Assembly: GCA_023935145.1 (NCBI GenBank)
Contig: CM043698.1
Span: 64,812,001 to 64,876,000, forward strand
Direction: 5' to 3'
From: Bretschneidera sinensis
Lineage: Eukaryota; Streptophyta; Magnoliopsida; Brassicales; Akaniaceae
DNA: 64,000 bases
The notes below the pieces were generated by a model, which saw only the letters and a list, made by a program, of their open reading frames with translations, ran no database searches and had not been told where the DNA came from. Position numbers and translations under genes: made by a program. Every line of letters begins with the position of its first letter. Positions within the stretch are counted from its first letter, which is position 1. Below, piece by piece: positions 24,581-37,052 of the stretch.

Positions 24581-25924
24581 GGGGCGGTTTGGTTGGTGGG
24601 ATTAAGGTGGGATTGGACTAACTTAATCATATACATGAATAGTTATCCCTCATTTAATTGAAGGATTCATTATTCATGTGGGATTAAAGTGGGATAAAAT
24701 TATTCATAATCCCACATTTTTGTCCCACCTCCCCCAATAAGATAGAATCTATCCCATTTATGTGGGATTAAATTTTTTCTTTTTACCATTTTTACCCTTG
24801 AATAATAATTATAATTATAATAATAGAAATAATTTCTATAATTATTATAATATTATTAAAAATATTTCATTATAATAATAATAATATTTTTAATAAAAAA
24901 CAATTATTAAAATAATAATAATGATAAGAGTAATATTATTATAATAATAAATATAATAATGATAATACTATTATTATAATAATGATAATACTATTATTAT
25001 AATAATAATAATAAAATATTATAATAATAATAATAATAATAAATATAATAACTATAATAATATCGATAATAATGATTATTATCATAATTATAATAATATT
25101 GATAATGATAATGATAATAATAATTATCATAATTTTAATAATAAAAATATTAATAGTATTTTTCTAATTATACTAATATTAAAATAATAATGATGATGAT
25201 GATGATAATAATAATTATATCATAATAAATTAATAATTACATTAATTATATTAATAATATCAATTATTATTATTCTTAATAAATTATAATTATAAAAAAT
25301 ATTATTATGGTAATTAGAATAATAATTATTATAATTATGATGATAAAAATAATAATTTCATAATAAATATTATTTATTACTCTATTAATAAGAATTATAA
25401 TAAAATAATAATTTAATTATTATTATAATAAACGTAATAAATTTTTAATGATGATAATAATAACGATAATTATAGTAACTATTATAATTATAATACTATA
25501 ATTGTATTTATAAAATTATTATAATTGATAATAATATTATTCTTATAATTATAATAATATTATAATAATATTAATAATTAATAATTATAATATTAATAAT
25601 TATTATTATGGTTATTAATTATAATAATATGTATTATAATTATGATGATAAAAATAATAATTTATTATTATAATAATATAATAATTATTATTATTATTAT
25701 AATTAAATTTTAGAGTTTGTGAAAAATTAGATATTGTTTAAGGATGATGAATAGTGTTAAAGTATTTTGGTACGTACACTTTTCTTATCCCACTTTTGTC
25801 CAAATCCAACAATCTTATGATCCAAATATAGTATTAAGGTATTATCTATTTAATCCCCCTTTATCATATCCCATGTTAATCATAATCATATCTCACATAA
25901 TCATGTCATGAACCAAACGGGCCC
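24581..25924. mobile_element. TAA-flanked MITE-like element, 1.34 kb, expanded by (ATT)n-type DNA
   Basis: Left terminus GGGGCGGTTTGGTT and right terminus AACCAAACGGGCCC are inverted (12 of 14 matching), and TAA flanks both ends (24578-24580 and 25925-25927), as in PIF/Harbinger elements. Subterminal GTGGGATTAAAGTGGGATAA blocks on the left have counterparts near 25860-25890. The middle (~24795-25715) is almost pure A/T with recurring ATAATA, ATTATT and GATGAT runs. No transposase is encoded. Minus-strand open frames of Ile/Met repeats are products of the microsatellite. Confidence 0.7.
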
Positions 25925-25927
25925 TAA

Positions 25928-27540
25928 GAGTATGTGTTAGGAACAAATAAATTCTATAAAGTTATTAAAATTTATTTACAATTCCATATAGTGGCATGCT
26001 TGGAAAACCAAAAAAATATGCAATTCATTTATAAATGATATATCTATAGAACTGAGTTAAATTGTTACGAATTTTATGAAAATTGATAGTAGAATTTATA
26101 TATGAATTTCATAAAATTGTAAGTAAAAATTATGTTGACAAAAGTTTACCCTCTTTCCCTATCTTCTTTTTTTTGAATTCTTCATTTATTGTAAGTATTT
26201 TAAATAAACCATTTAATATATAAAAAAATACAAACATAAAAACTCATTTCAATTTGTTTCCAAATAAATATTATTCAATTGAATTGCATTTTCTTTTGGT
26301 TCCAAGGGGGAGTGTAAATCTTTTGCATTTTTTCAAATTTCTTGTTTGGGTGGCAAAATCAAGAATTTCTCTTGGAAAAAATTCAGATTATTACAAATAA
26401 AATTAATCTACAATTATTATATGTCCTTTCTCTAGAATTTTTTTCTTCCAAAATACGACCAACAAACAACCCAACACCAACAAATCTCCACCTACCATTT
26501 CGTTTCTTTATACTTGTTTTTAGTTGTTTCTTTTCTCCTTTCTTTGAATCAACAAAAACCAACTTTCTTATTCTTTTCTCTTCAATTATCATTAACTGGC
26601 AATTAAGAAGCTCCTGGCCTAAGTTAGTAACCTCCATTGCAGTCTAAGTCATAATTTATTGTTGTGTGATTCTGCATTCATGTGACCTTACCCTTTAAAA
26701 ATGAAAAGAGGAAAGAGAGAATTATAATTGAGAGAGCAAGCACCAAGAATTTGAAAATAATATCTAATTATGTGTTATTTTAATAAGATATACAGGGTCT
26801 TAGAATCCCCTCTTAAAATTCGTTGTGTACTTTAAAAAAATTGTTCTGAACGTAGCCAAACAAAGTATTTTACGAAAAGTAATTTAAAATCCTCTAGAAA
26901 AACGCACTAGTGCTTAAAAAAGTGAAATCTCTCCCCTCTAAAAATCTCTTTCCAAAACACACTCTTAGTGCTAACCAAAAGTCAATGACTCAAAGTATTG
27001 AAATTTATTGAGATGTCATAAATGTTATTAAAATATAAGAAGTTTGTCTGGCACAGTATTGTAAGAGATACATAATATAAATATTCATCTAAAATTTTAA
27101 AATAAAATATCTCATAAAGGCACCATTAAATATTCTATTTCCATTGTGCTTTTCAAAACCACTCATAGTATATGTAAAGAAGAGATGGAATCTACTATCT
27201 ATGCCACTCCTAGTATATGTAAAGAAGAGATGGAATCTACTATCCATGTTTTCTTCCTCTATGATTTCGGGCAGGAGCTATGGCATTTAATGCCTTCGGC
27301 AGAAGTCGTTCCTAAGATTCGCCCTTGCTCTACTTCTGAAGGCAAGTTTTTGCTTAGTACAGGGTGGGTCCAAGAAAGATATTTAACATAAAAGTTCATC
27401 ATGAAAATAAAAGGAAAATAAATATTTTTTTTTCATCTAATGATAAGATAGGCTATTATACCATATATCTTCCATGAATTCAAACTAAACAAATTTTTTT
27501 TTTATACTTTTGAGATGGTTTTTGATTTATTTGACCTCAT
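25928..27540. other. Spacer with short tandem duplication
   Basis: No gene is recognised. At 27167-27256 a 45-bp unit (starting AGTATATGTAAAGAAGAGAT) occurs twice in tandem, which makes a repeated peptide in the open frame 27146-27391. That frame has no other protein-like support. The frame at 26342-26647 covers T- and C-rich sequence and is not considered a gene. Confidence 0.5.
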
Positions 27541-27559
27541 GGATTAAATATCATATTCT

Positions 27560-28180
27560 TGCACTTATGGTCAACCCTTTGATTGGTTTGGTGCAAAAGA
27601 AATGCTTTAGTTCATGGTAGTCATTGTTTGGGTGCAGTTGAGTTGGTGGAACAAGTTCGGAAACAATGCTGATTTTCATTTGTGTACACCAAGTCAGGTA
27701 GGCCGGAGATGATTCACCACCACGCAAGTTTTAAAACTGAATGCAGATGGAGCCTGCTTTACAGATTTGAATGAGATGGTGTCGTTATAGGGAATGTGGA
27801 GGTCAAATTATTGCGTCTTTGTCCAAGAAAATAGATAGTTTGCTAAGTCAGGTGGCGATCGATGATTGAAGCTATAACAGTTCTAAAGGGGGCTAACTTG
27901 GGATGTGAGTATTAGAAATTTTTATATTGAATCTGATTCTAACCTATTCGTGTCTGCTCTTAATTCTAGTAATGCATGTTTAATTAATTTTGGATAATTT
28001 ATTAAAGAGGTCAAGTTACTATATCTTTGTTATCTTTTGTCATAGTATTCATGTTCGTAGGGTTATTAACCCTGTAGCTTATGAATTAGCTAAATATGCT
28101 TAGGACCATTTTATATTTATGTGTATTTGGAAGAGGGAAACACCATCACATGTAGTTCATTTTGTCCAACTGGAAGTATA
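27560..28180 (+). mobile_element. LINE-type RNase H (RVT_3-like) fragment
   Basis: Conceptual translation across several frames reads LNADGACFTDLNEM, VVIRNVEGQIIASLSKK, ESDSNLFVSALNSS, then VRRVINPVAYELAKYA. This is the pattern of the RNase H domain at the end of plant LINE ORF2 and related proteins (D in DGA, E/D in ESDS, NxxAxxLAK). The upstream piece (WFGAKEM...) resembles the linker before that domain. Stops and frameshifts are present and no 5' part is attached. Confidence 0.6.
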
Positions 28181-29064
28181 ATTTAATGATGTTTTTTTTA
28201 AAAAAATGATATTATTTTTTCAATGGAAAAGGTTTTACTGTATGAAAAACATTGAAATGCTAACTAAATCTATTAGTTATATCATTTTTGAATATCTTAT
28301 CAATATTATTAATATGTTTAATAATGTAATATTTACTTATTAATGTCTTTTTAATTGAAGACCAAGAAGCAAAGGGGGAAACTAGTTTGGGGCAGGCCAT
28401 CACACTGAGTTTTTGAAACCAATCGGACGAGTTTATAAATTGTGAGTATATCAAATGTTTAACCAACTTCCAAATCTTCATTTATCATGCTAGAAACAAT
28501 AGAGGGCATTAATCTCCTCAACATTGTCAAGTGCACCACCAATAACCCAAGAGTAAAAAGATTTAATTATTGTTTAAAAAATATTAATGTGATAGACTTA
28601 TTAATGAAAATCAGTCTTGTGCTCGCGTATTTGATCATTGTGCCAAATGTGATTTGATCATAAAAATGAATTAAAGTGATTTTCTAAATTATTATCATTT
28701 TTTTTGTTTAACTTTCCCATAATTCAATAAGATAAAATTATTTTTTTATATTTATTTTTGTATTAAATACAAAATTGAATGAAATCAAATTATTAATTAA
28801 TTTTTAAGATTGAGTTTAATTTTTCATATCAACAACATTTTTTTATAAATAATAAGAATTACTATGTGAGTGAATATTAATCAAGAATTATTATAGTTAT
28901 TATTAATTGAGAGATTAAATAATTTTATTAGTTAAAAATAAAACATACAAATATTTGAATTTGAAAGTAAGTATATTTTATTTGAAAAAATTAATTTAAT
29001 AATTAAGTGGTATGTCAATATCAACATCCACGTTATTACTTATGTGGCGCGCTAAAATTGTTCT

Positions 29065-29068
<4 letters not shown>
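28181..29068. other. AT-rich spacer
   Basis: Apart from a short open frame at 28260-28481 without protein character, nothing was recognised. The sequence is strongly A/T-biased. Confidence 0.45.

Positions 29069-29138
<70 letters not shown>
29069..29138. repeat. (TA)n(CA)n compound microsatellite
   Basis: About 26 TA units pass directly into about 8 CA units. This is the same type of compound array as at 21739-21820, in reverse order. Confidence 0.95.
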
Positions 29139-29219
29139 ACAAACATTATTTTTTTTATTACATAGCAAAAATACTAAATGACTGTGATAATCACTATCAT
29201 CAAGCCCATAGGGCAATTT

Positions 29220-29865
29220 TTTTAATCAGTGGAGAAAAAACCAATGAAGCTATCAACACAACACTCATTGATTGCATCTCTCTATAATCACTTTTAATTC
29301 AATTATATTGCCCATATTTGTTCCTCATATAAATTTCATCTAACCAACAAATGAGAAAATTTTCAATACTACAAGAGTAGCGCTCATCCCTCTTACATCA
29401 ACTCGTAGATCAAATATAAAATTATTGAGTGAATCTTACATTAATATGAGAGGCATGACAGTTTATATAAAATATTATCGGGTGAATCTCACGTGACTGT
29501 AAGAAAAAAGAACAACACTTTTGTAATATTTAATAATGTTTTAATCAATAAAGAAAAAACCAACGAAGCTATCAACACAACACTCGTTGATTGCATCTCT
29601 CCGTAATCACTTTTAAGTCAATTATATTGCCCATATTTGTTTCTCATATAAATTTCATCTAACCAATAAATGAGAAAAATTTCAATACTCCAAGAGTAGC
29701 CTTTATTCCTCTTACATCAACGTTGTGATCAGATATAAAATTATTGAGTGGATCTTACATTAATATGACAGGCACAAGAGTTTGTATAAGAGATTATCGA
29801 GTGAGTCCCATGTGAATGTAAGAAAAAAAATAACCTTCTTGCAATATTTAATAATTTCTATCAGA
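29220..29865. repeat. Tandem duplication with ~320-bp unit
   Basis: Two copies (about 29220-29540 and 29541-29865) share GAAGCTATCAACACAACACT, ATTATATTGCCCATATTTGT, AAATTTCATCTAACCAA and the end AAGAAAAAA...AATATTTAATAAT. Scattered substitutions show it is not very recent. No ORF spans a unit. Confidence 0.85.
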
Positions 29866-29869
29866 AAAC

Positions 29870-32800
29870 TGTAAATAGCACATCTTCAAAGGATCATAAA
29901 TTCTAGATCTTTCTCTGTTTGGTTAGAGTCAAAACTTTTCCTAAATAAATCCATTTAAAGCTTTCAAAACCCATGAGATCCATTAGAAATTAGGAAAAAA
30001 TAAGAAGATTTAACCACAAAATTGTTTAAAGTGTTTTTGTCCATTAAAATTTTTTATCTTGACCTTAATTATCTATACTATGACAACATCACAATCCTAT
30101 TTAATTGTCATATTAATTCACAACTATGAAAACAAGCACGTGCTACTCTAGTAAATTAGTAAATGGCATGAACCTTTTAAAATAGTTAGCTGCACGTTTT
30201 ACACATCTGCCAAAAACTTACAAATAAAATTAAAAAATAGTAACGATATCGGCACTTCACATATTTTTTTAGTTATTAAAATTTATAATAATATTCTTAA
30301 TTAATAATAGATTTTTTTTAAATAAAAAATACTATTACCATTTATTTTTTTTTACAAGTTTTTATAATATAAAACTTTCTATTAAACATTTTCTATCCTT
30401 TCTCTCTTCACTTTGCAGCCACGTCTTTTTTTCTTTACTTCTTTATTTACTTTTTCATAACAATAAATGTTAATCTTGAAGAAATTTCAGAACTTGAAGA
30501 GTTTCATGATCTTTTGAATATAAATAGTTTCAATGATCATCTCTTTTGCTTGAATACAACTGACACTAGTAATTTTTTTCATTTATATTATTTTTTATCA
30601 CATTGATTTCAATTAAATTTTATAATGTGTTGATACAATTAAATATATTCATTTGTTTTTTAATTTATTTATATGATATACTGTATTTAATTTTGGGTTT
30701 TCGTGAAGTTTTCATACGTGCTCATACCAAAAATGTAAAATCTATTTTTCTCAAAACCAATTGCAAAATTTTTCAAAGAGCTATGGATGAAAATTTTAGC
30801 ACCTGCATGTCCTCTCTCCTTCAAGCTGAACTACGCCAACCCATCTCTAATATTCGCACACATTTTATGGTTGACTACAAGTTCAAAAATTTATGCTTTT
30901 AGAAGGGTGATATATCAGCATTCACATGCCCCATATTTTTTTGTCCAACTCTTTCTTGGTGCATGATAAAAAATAAAAAATAAGCGAAGAAATAGGTAAA
31001 ATTAAGAAAGAAAAGTTTTGAGTGCAAAAGTGAATATAGTAAAGAGTTAGAGATGAAAAGTGGTAATAGAAGGTTTTGTGTTATGGAAACTGTGAAATGA
31101 ATAAATGGTATAGTATTTTGTATTTCAAAAGCAAAAAAATGATCTAATATTAATTGGGGATATTATTGTAAGTTTTAGCAATTAAAAAAATAAATTGAGC
31201 GTCAATAACCATTTGTGGAGTTCCAATATCATTGACTTAAAAAAAAACCATAAATTTTTGTAAGAAATTTTAAATAATCTATTGCAACTCTTACCCTTTT
31301 GTTACCTCTTTTTTTTTTTAAGCATAAACAAATTCAAAGCCAAAGTTAAACCGAACAGCTCAAGGTTGTAGTTTTTTAGATTTAATTATGATTTTACTCT
31401 TTGTATTTTGAGGATAGATCTATCTAACTTTTTTAAGATGTTTAATTGTTTTATTTAACTCCTTAAAATCTTTCGATTTTCCAATCAATTTCATTCCGTC
31501 CATAATTTTGTCAATTCATTAACAGCTTGTTTGGTTTGCTAGAATTGGCAATTCAATTCCAGGTTAATTCCGAGTCTATTCTACTTCTGATGTTTAGTTT
31601 GCTTTTAAACTAAGAATTGACAATTATTAAGAATACCATATTCCAAATAATAAGAAGGAATAATTCATCTCCTCGACCTAAGATTTGTGGATTCCAAATT
31701 GTCGATGTCGAAAATATGTCAGATGAGCTCATGGAGCCTTGTGCACATGAAAGACACGAAAACTAAAAGGTTTTTCAGGATTGTGTCCCGAGACTTTCTG
31801 ACGCCTAAATCTGTGAAAGAATAATCAAATAATAAAAAACTGTGTAATTGTAAGTTGTGTCTGTTTACCTTTGATAATGAGAACCCCCTTAAATAATGTC
31901 TTAAAACAGAGTCCAATTATGAAAGTGATTGAGTATTGTGATAGGATTAAAATTCTAACTCATAAGCTATAATGTTTTAATGATACTTGGTTTATCCATG
32001 AGCTGGAATGTCACAATAATATTAGAACTTTGACGTGAATTTACCATTATGTCATTTTTAGGTGAAGCTATTTGACTGGATGATCTGTTTTGTCTATGAA
32101 ATTATATTTTCGCTCTTGAAAGGTGTCATGTGTCGTCATATCATTAGAGGGAGAATTTTTCTCTACATCACAAATATTAAGGAATAGACTTGAAAACTTG
32201 GATGGACCAATATATCCCTACTATCCAAAAAAACCCTAAACTTTTTATCCCTAATAGCTTCTATTTCATAAAATAATAAAAAAAATATTATTTTAGTAAA
32301 TAATGTAATATATTAATAAAAATCTTATATAATAATATAATAAAATATTACAAATAATAAATATATTATAAAAACTAAATAATAAATGAATGAATAAATA
32401 AAAACATAATCAAATATTAATATAATAATGTACTAAATATCATTAAATATTAAAATAACATTATAGTAAATGATATAATATATTAAAAAATATAATTATA
32501 TAATTATATATTAGTAATAATTAATAAATACCAAACATATTATTAAAAAGTAAATAAAATTATAAATAAAAAAATGTAATTAAACATTAATATAATATTA
32601 AATATCATAAAATAGCAATATAAAAATTTAACTAACTAGTTAAGAAATTTAAATAATATAATATATAAATAATAATATTGATAATTAACTAATATAAAAT
32701 ATTTATATAATATAATTATAATGAGACAAAAATTGTATATTTATATTATAATAAAATAATAAAACTAAAAATAATTAATTAATAAACCATAAAAAATTAA

Positions 32801-32902
32801 TATGATATAATATACTCGAAATATATATAATGATTGTGATTAATTTTATGCAAATTTTATCCTATTTTCATATAATATAATTTGCTTAGTATAATATGTT
32901 TT
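29870..32902. other. AT-rich spacer left of the Mutator-like element
   Basis: No gene was found. Open frames 30603-30902 and 31719-31916 lack family features. At 31520-31680 is MITE-like sequence (TTGTTTGGTTTGCTAGAATTGG), with inverted similarity to 37500-37680 on the other side of the Mutator-like element. From ~32270 to 32880 the sequence is almost entirely A and T. Confidence 0.5.
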
Positions 32903-33240
32903 GGCTTAATATGCACTTTGGTTCTTAATGATTAACCTTATTTCTATTTTGGTCTTTGAGGTTCAAAATCTTGCAATCGAGTCACTAGCTATTACTTTCG
33001 ATATCAATGTAGTCCTTCAATCTATTTTTCATCCAATTGTGTCATTAAAGTCCTCGTATTAAGCTGATTTAGCATTAGTGGGTGAGAAATGGCTCGCCAA
33101 AATCATTTCTCATCCTTCAAGATTTTTTTCTTCTTGAGAAAACAAGAAGTATAATACAAATGGTGAAAATTGCTCCATTTCCATCTTCCTCTCTGGTGAC
33201 GATAACTGTCTCATCATGAGGCAAAAGAAGTTGGGCTAGA

Positions 33241-33720
33241 AGCATGAGCTTAGATATCAAACAATCCCGATTCTCTCATAATAGAGGAAACTGAGCTTCT
33301 AGTGGCAGAAACCGGACCCCTAGTGGAGGAAGATATTGTTCAATGTCAAAAGACGATGTCACAAAGGAAGTCAGTTCAAAATTTGTAACCTACACTGTGC
33401 ATATATCTCCTACTTCTGATCACCAGCCCATGACTTCTTCGAAGACAAGCCTCATTGAATATGCCACCATTTTGGCCAAACCTGATATGAGTTTCATTTT
33501 GAGTACTACTTTCACGAGAAGGTTTAATTCGGTGACTCGTGGGCATTGTCTCGTGTGCAAAGAGATGTATAAGGACGCAAGTGATGATGATGTTGAAGAT
33601 GGGGTTATGTAAGAGGCAGAGGATCAAAAATTTTCTTTGCCTTCAATGGAGGATTTCATGTTGGGCAAGAGGCTTTTGCTTGTGAAGTCGTTTAAAACAT
33701 ATAATGGCCCACTTGATTTT
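33241..33720 (+). pseudogene. Captured cellulose synthase-like D (CSLD) N-terminal fragment
   Basis: Translation follows the CSLD N-terminus in order: SGGRYCSMSKDD (family SSGRYVxxSRDD), YTVHISPTSDHQPM (family YxVxIPPTPDNQPM), FTRRFNSVTRGH (family FTGGFNSVTRAH), then CLVCKEMYKDA (family CPGCKEPYKN), and finally FMLGKRLLLVKSFK (family KMDRRLSLMKSTK). Between GH and CLVC the family has a Cys-rich zinc-finger segment of over 50 residues that is deleted here. Stops interrupt the frame at RGN* and at GVM* (33610). CSLD enzymes make cell-wall polysaccharide in the endomembrane system. This piece contains no catalytic domain and is non-functional. Confidence 0.78.
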
Positions 33721-35770
33721 GTGTGAGACTCTAGTACTTTCATACATGCATGGGCATATAATAGGGATATGTATAATAATTAATTGCATAAGTAGTGTGT
33801 ATTAGGTTTGTTTGAATTATTATTGATTAAGAGCGCACTATGACCAGTTTAGGTTCAGTGATGAATTTAAATAGGTAAACAACCATGGTTTAATGTGAAA
33901 ATTGACAATTAAGCTTGGAATTTTGTGTAGATTATGAATTTTTAATTAGAATCACATTTTGGAATCGAGAAGATTGGGTTTTACCTTTGGGCTTGAATGT
34001 TTTTGGGCATATTGGGCTTGGCCCACTAGAGATTGTTTTATTCATTACTTGACATGTATCAAGTATGACAAGGCTTCTTAGCTCTTTAGAGAGTTGCTTG
34101 AGTGGATCCCATAATCAGTTTGATGTTATCTTTTCATTTAAGTCATAAAATTAGGAAAAATAGAAGAAAACAAAGGAAGACAAATGAGAAGAGAGAGAGA
34201 ACATGGGGATGTATGAGACTTTAAGATTTTGAATGAAAAAATCTGAAAAAATTCAAGAAAATTTAGTTTAAAGAAGTTCTTTCACGATTGTTGCTTAGTT
34301 CTTGCTATTTAACACTTTGATCGGTTTAATTTCAAGAAAATCTGAGATTTTGTATTAAGGTAGGGTTTTTACTATCCATTATGTTTATTTATGTTCCTTA
34401 TGCTTTAATGAATGATTTATATGTTGAATTCATGCAAAGAAAGATTATAATCATGTATTGTTATATATTGGAATCATAAATGTTAAAACTTGATTCAAAT
34501 AGATAGTTTATGTTAGAGGTCTGTAAATCATCCATTTGATATGTAATTAACCTAAAATTTTAACATGTTATAGTCATATATGTCTAGATATTGTATACCA
34601 TAGTTGAGCTTAATTAGATGTTTAGAAGTTAGTCAATCATTAGACTTATTACAACTACATTCTCAAAACTAGAATATGGACAGATTTTGTAGTCCAATTT
34701 TAAATTAATGAAACTTGGTCAATTTAAGACCAAATTAAATTATTCTAAAATCTAAGTTATATTTCCAGAAGACTAGTTTTAATATTATTTGAATCACCTA
34801 GAAATGTTATTCAATGAGTGAGATAATGATGTTTGAAATTGACTGTATTCAAGCATGACAGATTCATTTAGCTATTGTTTTTATTGATGAATGTGCATGT
34901 GTGTGAATGAAGGTGAGTTATTGGCTTTGAATTAAGAAGTATTGTTTAAAGGATCCATGTTGGGACACGCCTTAACAAGTTAACCTCTTTATTGGATATG
35001 CGTCGTGCATGACGTTACACTATTGAATGTTAGTGAACGATTGAAAATTGTTTGGACGTGATACTTGACTACATCCTTACAGTGATTAATTGAACATTAT
35101 TGGAGTGCTCACGAGGTTCTTACTAGATTAACTGAGATCTTTGCTTGATCGGCTTAGGCCTTGAATGATCGGTTTGAACTAAAGTGAGGTGGAATGGAAT
35201 TGGTTTGTATGGAAAGTATCCTTTCAATTTAGTTAGTAATGCATTGCACATTATTGTTTAGAGTAGTTGGTTGTAACCACTGGTATGGGATAGTGGATTA
35301 CTCGCATCTACTCAACATGTTAGTGTACTTGTGTTCTTGATATGATGCTTACATGAACATCACTACATTCATATCTCATTCATACATACATGTATAATTA
35401 TACACTTGCACATATCCACTTTAGATCCCTACTGAGACTAGTTGTTTAACTGACCCATTCTTTGAATGGACTACTTTTAGATCATGAAGGAAGTGTACCT
35501 GAGGAAGCTAACATAAAGGATTTTGTTGAGTGAATTTATAGTTTAGTTGATAAGGGAGTCGGGCACCATGTATATTTGTAGATAGAGTGTGGGAGTGGTT
35601 TGTATTAGTATGTGTGCAAGAGTGTTGTGTTATGTAATATGACTTGATCAGTTGTGTATGCATGAAGTTATGTACTAGTGTGAAAAGTTTGATTTAATAC
35701 TTCCGTATATTGAAGAATTTTAGTTTACTCTGATTACCTTTCGAGGTATTTATAATGATAGATTGAGTGC

Positions 35771-35989
35771 ATGATGAAATACCTCACCTTGGGATGTTTA
35801 AGGTCACCACATTTTGATCACACTCGTTGGTTATTTGAGACCAAAGGGACTTATAGCTATGGTAACATGATGTGGCCTAAAGATAGGTATGGTGTTGGTT
35901 TAGGAGCTAATGGGTTTGAGCACGCCCAAATTTTGGTGAGAGAAGCAAGAGGCTTTTTACTAGGAAGTGATCAGTCCAATTTTGATTAG
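35771..35989 (+). pseudogene. Second captured CSLD piece
   Basis: The translation [19 protein letters not shown] and [16 protein letters not shown] matches the CSLD block [27 protein letters not shown], which follows directly on the last motif of the 33241-33720 piece in intact proteins. The 2 kb between them (33721-35770) is therefore a captured intron or later insertion, with no coding content recognised. A stop ends the frame at 35987, before the membrane and catalytic regions. Confidence 0.78.
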
Positions 35990-36279
35990 AATTGTATATT
36001 TATTTTTCTTTTTTTTAAAGAATTTGCTATTTGCTTCGCAAAATACTAGTATATGCCTTTACTTAAATCGATGGGTTTTGTTTTTTAATTATTGATGGTG
36101 AAAGATGCAAAAAATGTTTCATTTCATTACGAAGAAATAAAATGACAATTAGTAGGTAACAACCAAGAAATTGAGTCCACTAGAGAGAAAGAAAAATGGC
36201 ATGAAAAAAAAGAAAGAAAAAATGGCTTGGAAAATAAAAAAGAAGAAAAAAAAATTGATCTATTTAAAGATTAGGATTT

Positions 36280-36324
36280 TGAACCCAACGTAAATCGAAC
36301 GCACTACCATTGTGCCACAGATCC
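36280..36324 (-). pseudogene. tRNA-Trp pseudogene lacking the anticodon arm
   Basis: Read on the minus strand, GGATCTGTGGCACAATGGTA is the acceptor and D-arm region of plant nuclear tRNA-Trp, including the A box. It runs directly into GTTCGATTTACGTTGGGTTCA, the T arm with B box and 3' acceptor strand. The ~27 bases in between, including the whole anticodon arm, are missing. It could not work as a tRNA. Both internal promoter boxes are partly kept but closer together than normal. Confidence 0.75.
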
Positions 36325-36539
36325 TTAGATGAATATTGTATATCTTATTTTGAATATAATCAGTGCTTATTAATTGTATTAGCAGACAATTTGGAACCAA
36401 AAATTTCTAATCCACAAAAAAACCAATGAAAGAAAGCCAACTCATCATCCAAAACCTTTGTTTTGCTCATTCCCATAATCACAATTGTAGCTTTAACCAT
36501 AAACTAAAAAATAAAAAAAAAACAAAATGAATCTCCTCC

Positions 36540-37052
36540 ACCTATATAAAGTTCACTCAAATCCCAATTAAAAATCCCTCATAGTCATAACCACCAAAAC
36601 CCAAAAAGAAGAAATTAGAAATGGAAACCTCCTCTAATTTGTTAACCCTCATTTTCTCCACCATCAAAAACCCAATTAACAGTATCACCTTTCAAGGCCT
36701 TAGGCTTCTCTCTATGAATCCCAAAACCAACTCCTCATCCTTTTTCGAAAAACTCATGAAGATAACAAGAGAATATCATCATCAAGTAGTGGGTTTGTTG
36801 TGAAAGCTGAGTTTAGCCCTGTATTTGTTTCTAGGTAGGTTCATTTTCTTCAATTTTCAGAGGGAGAATGTGACCAAATAAGGCATGACATGACCTACTT
36901 CGAGGTAGGTGACACACGTGCTAAGGAGTACGTTAGCCTCCTCAAATCAAATCTCGTTGATATACTTGCTTATGGATCTATTGGCCACATCGTTGCCTAT
37001 TACATTATGGCCATCTCCAGCAACGACTATGATCCCAAGTTCTTTGATTGAT
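36540..37052 (+). pseudogene. Unidentified gene fragment with TATA box inside the MULE
   Basis: A TATA box (CCTATATAAAG, 36542) lies ~80 bases before an ATG at 36621. The frame reads METSSNLLTLIFSTIKNPIN, Ser/Asn-rich and transit-peptide-like. After ~47 codons a one-frame shift is needed to continue as SSSSSGFVVKAEFSPVFVS. A possible intron (GTAGG...TTTCAG, ~36835-36860) is followed by EGECDQIRHDMTYFEVGDTR and LLKSNLVDILAYGSIGHIVA, ending DPKFFD* at 37051. The second part looks like a real conserved protein end, perhaps plastid-targeted, but I do not recognise the family. Confidence 0.45.

Noticed and set aside
24939..25130. Minus-strand open frame of Ile/Met repeats
   Set aside because: It is the translation of an ATT-type microsatellite inside a MITE and has no protein character.
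36280..36324. Functional tRNA gene
   Set aside because: The anticodon arm and variable loop are absent, so it can only be a pseudogene.
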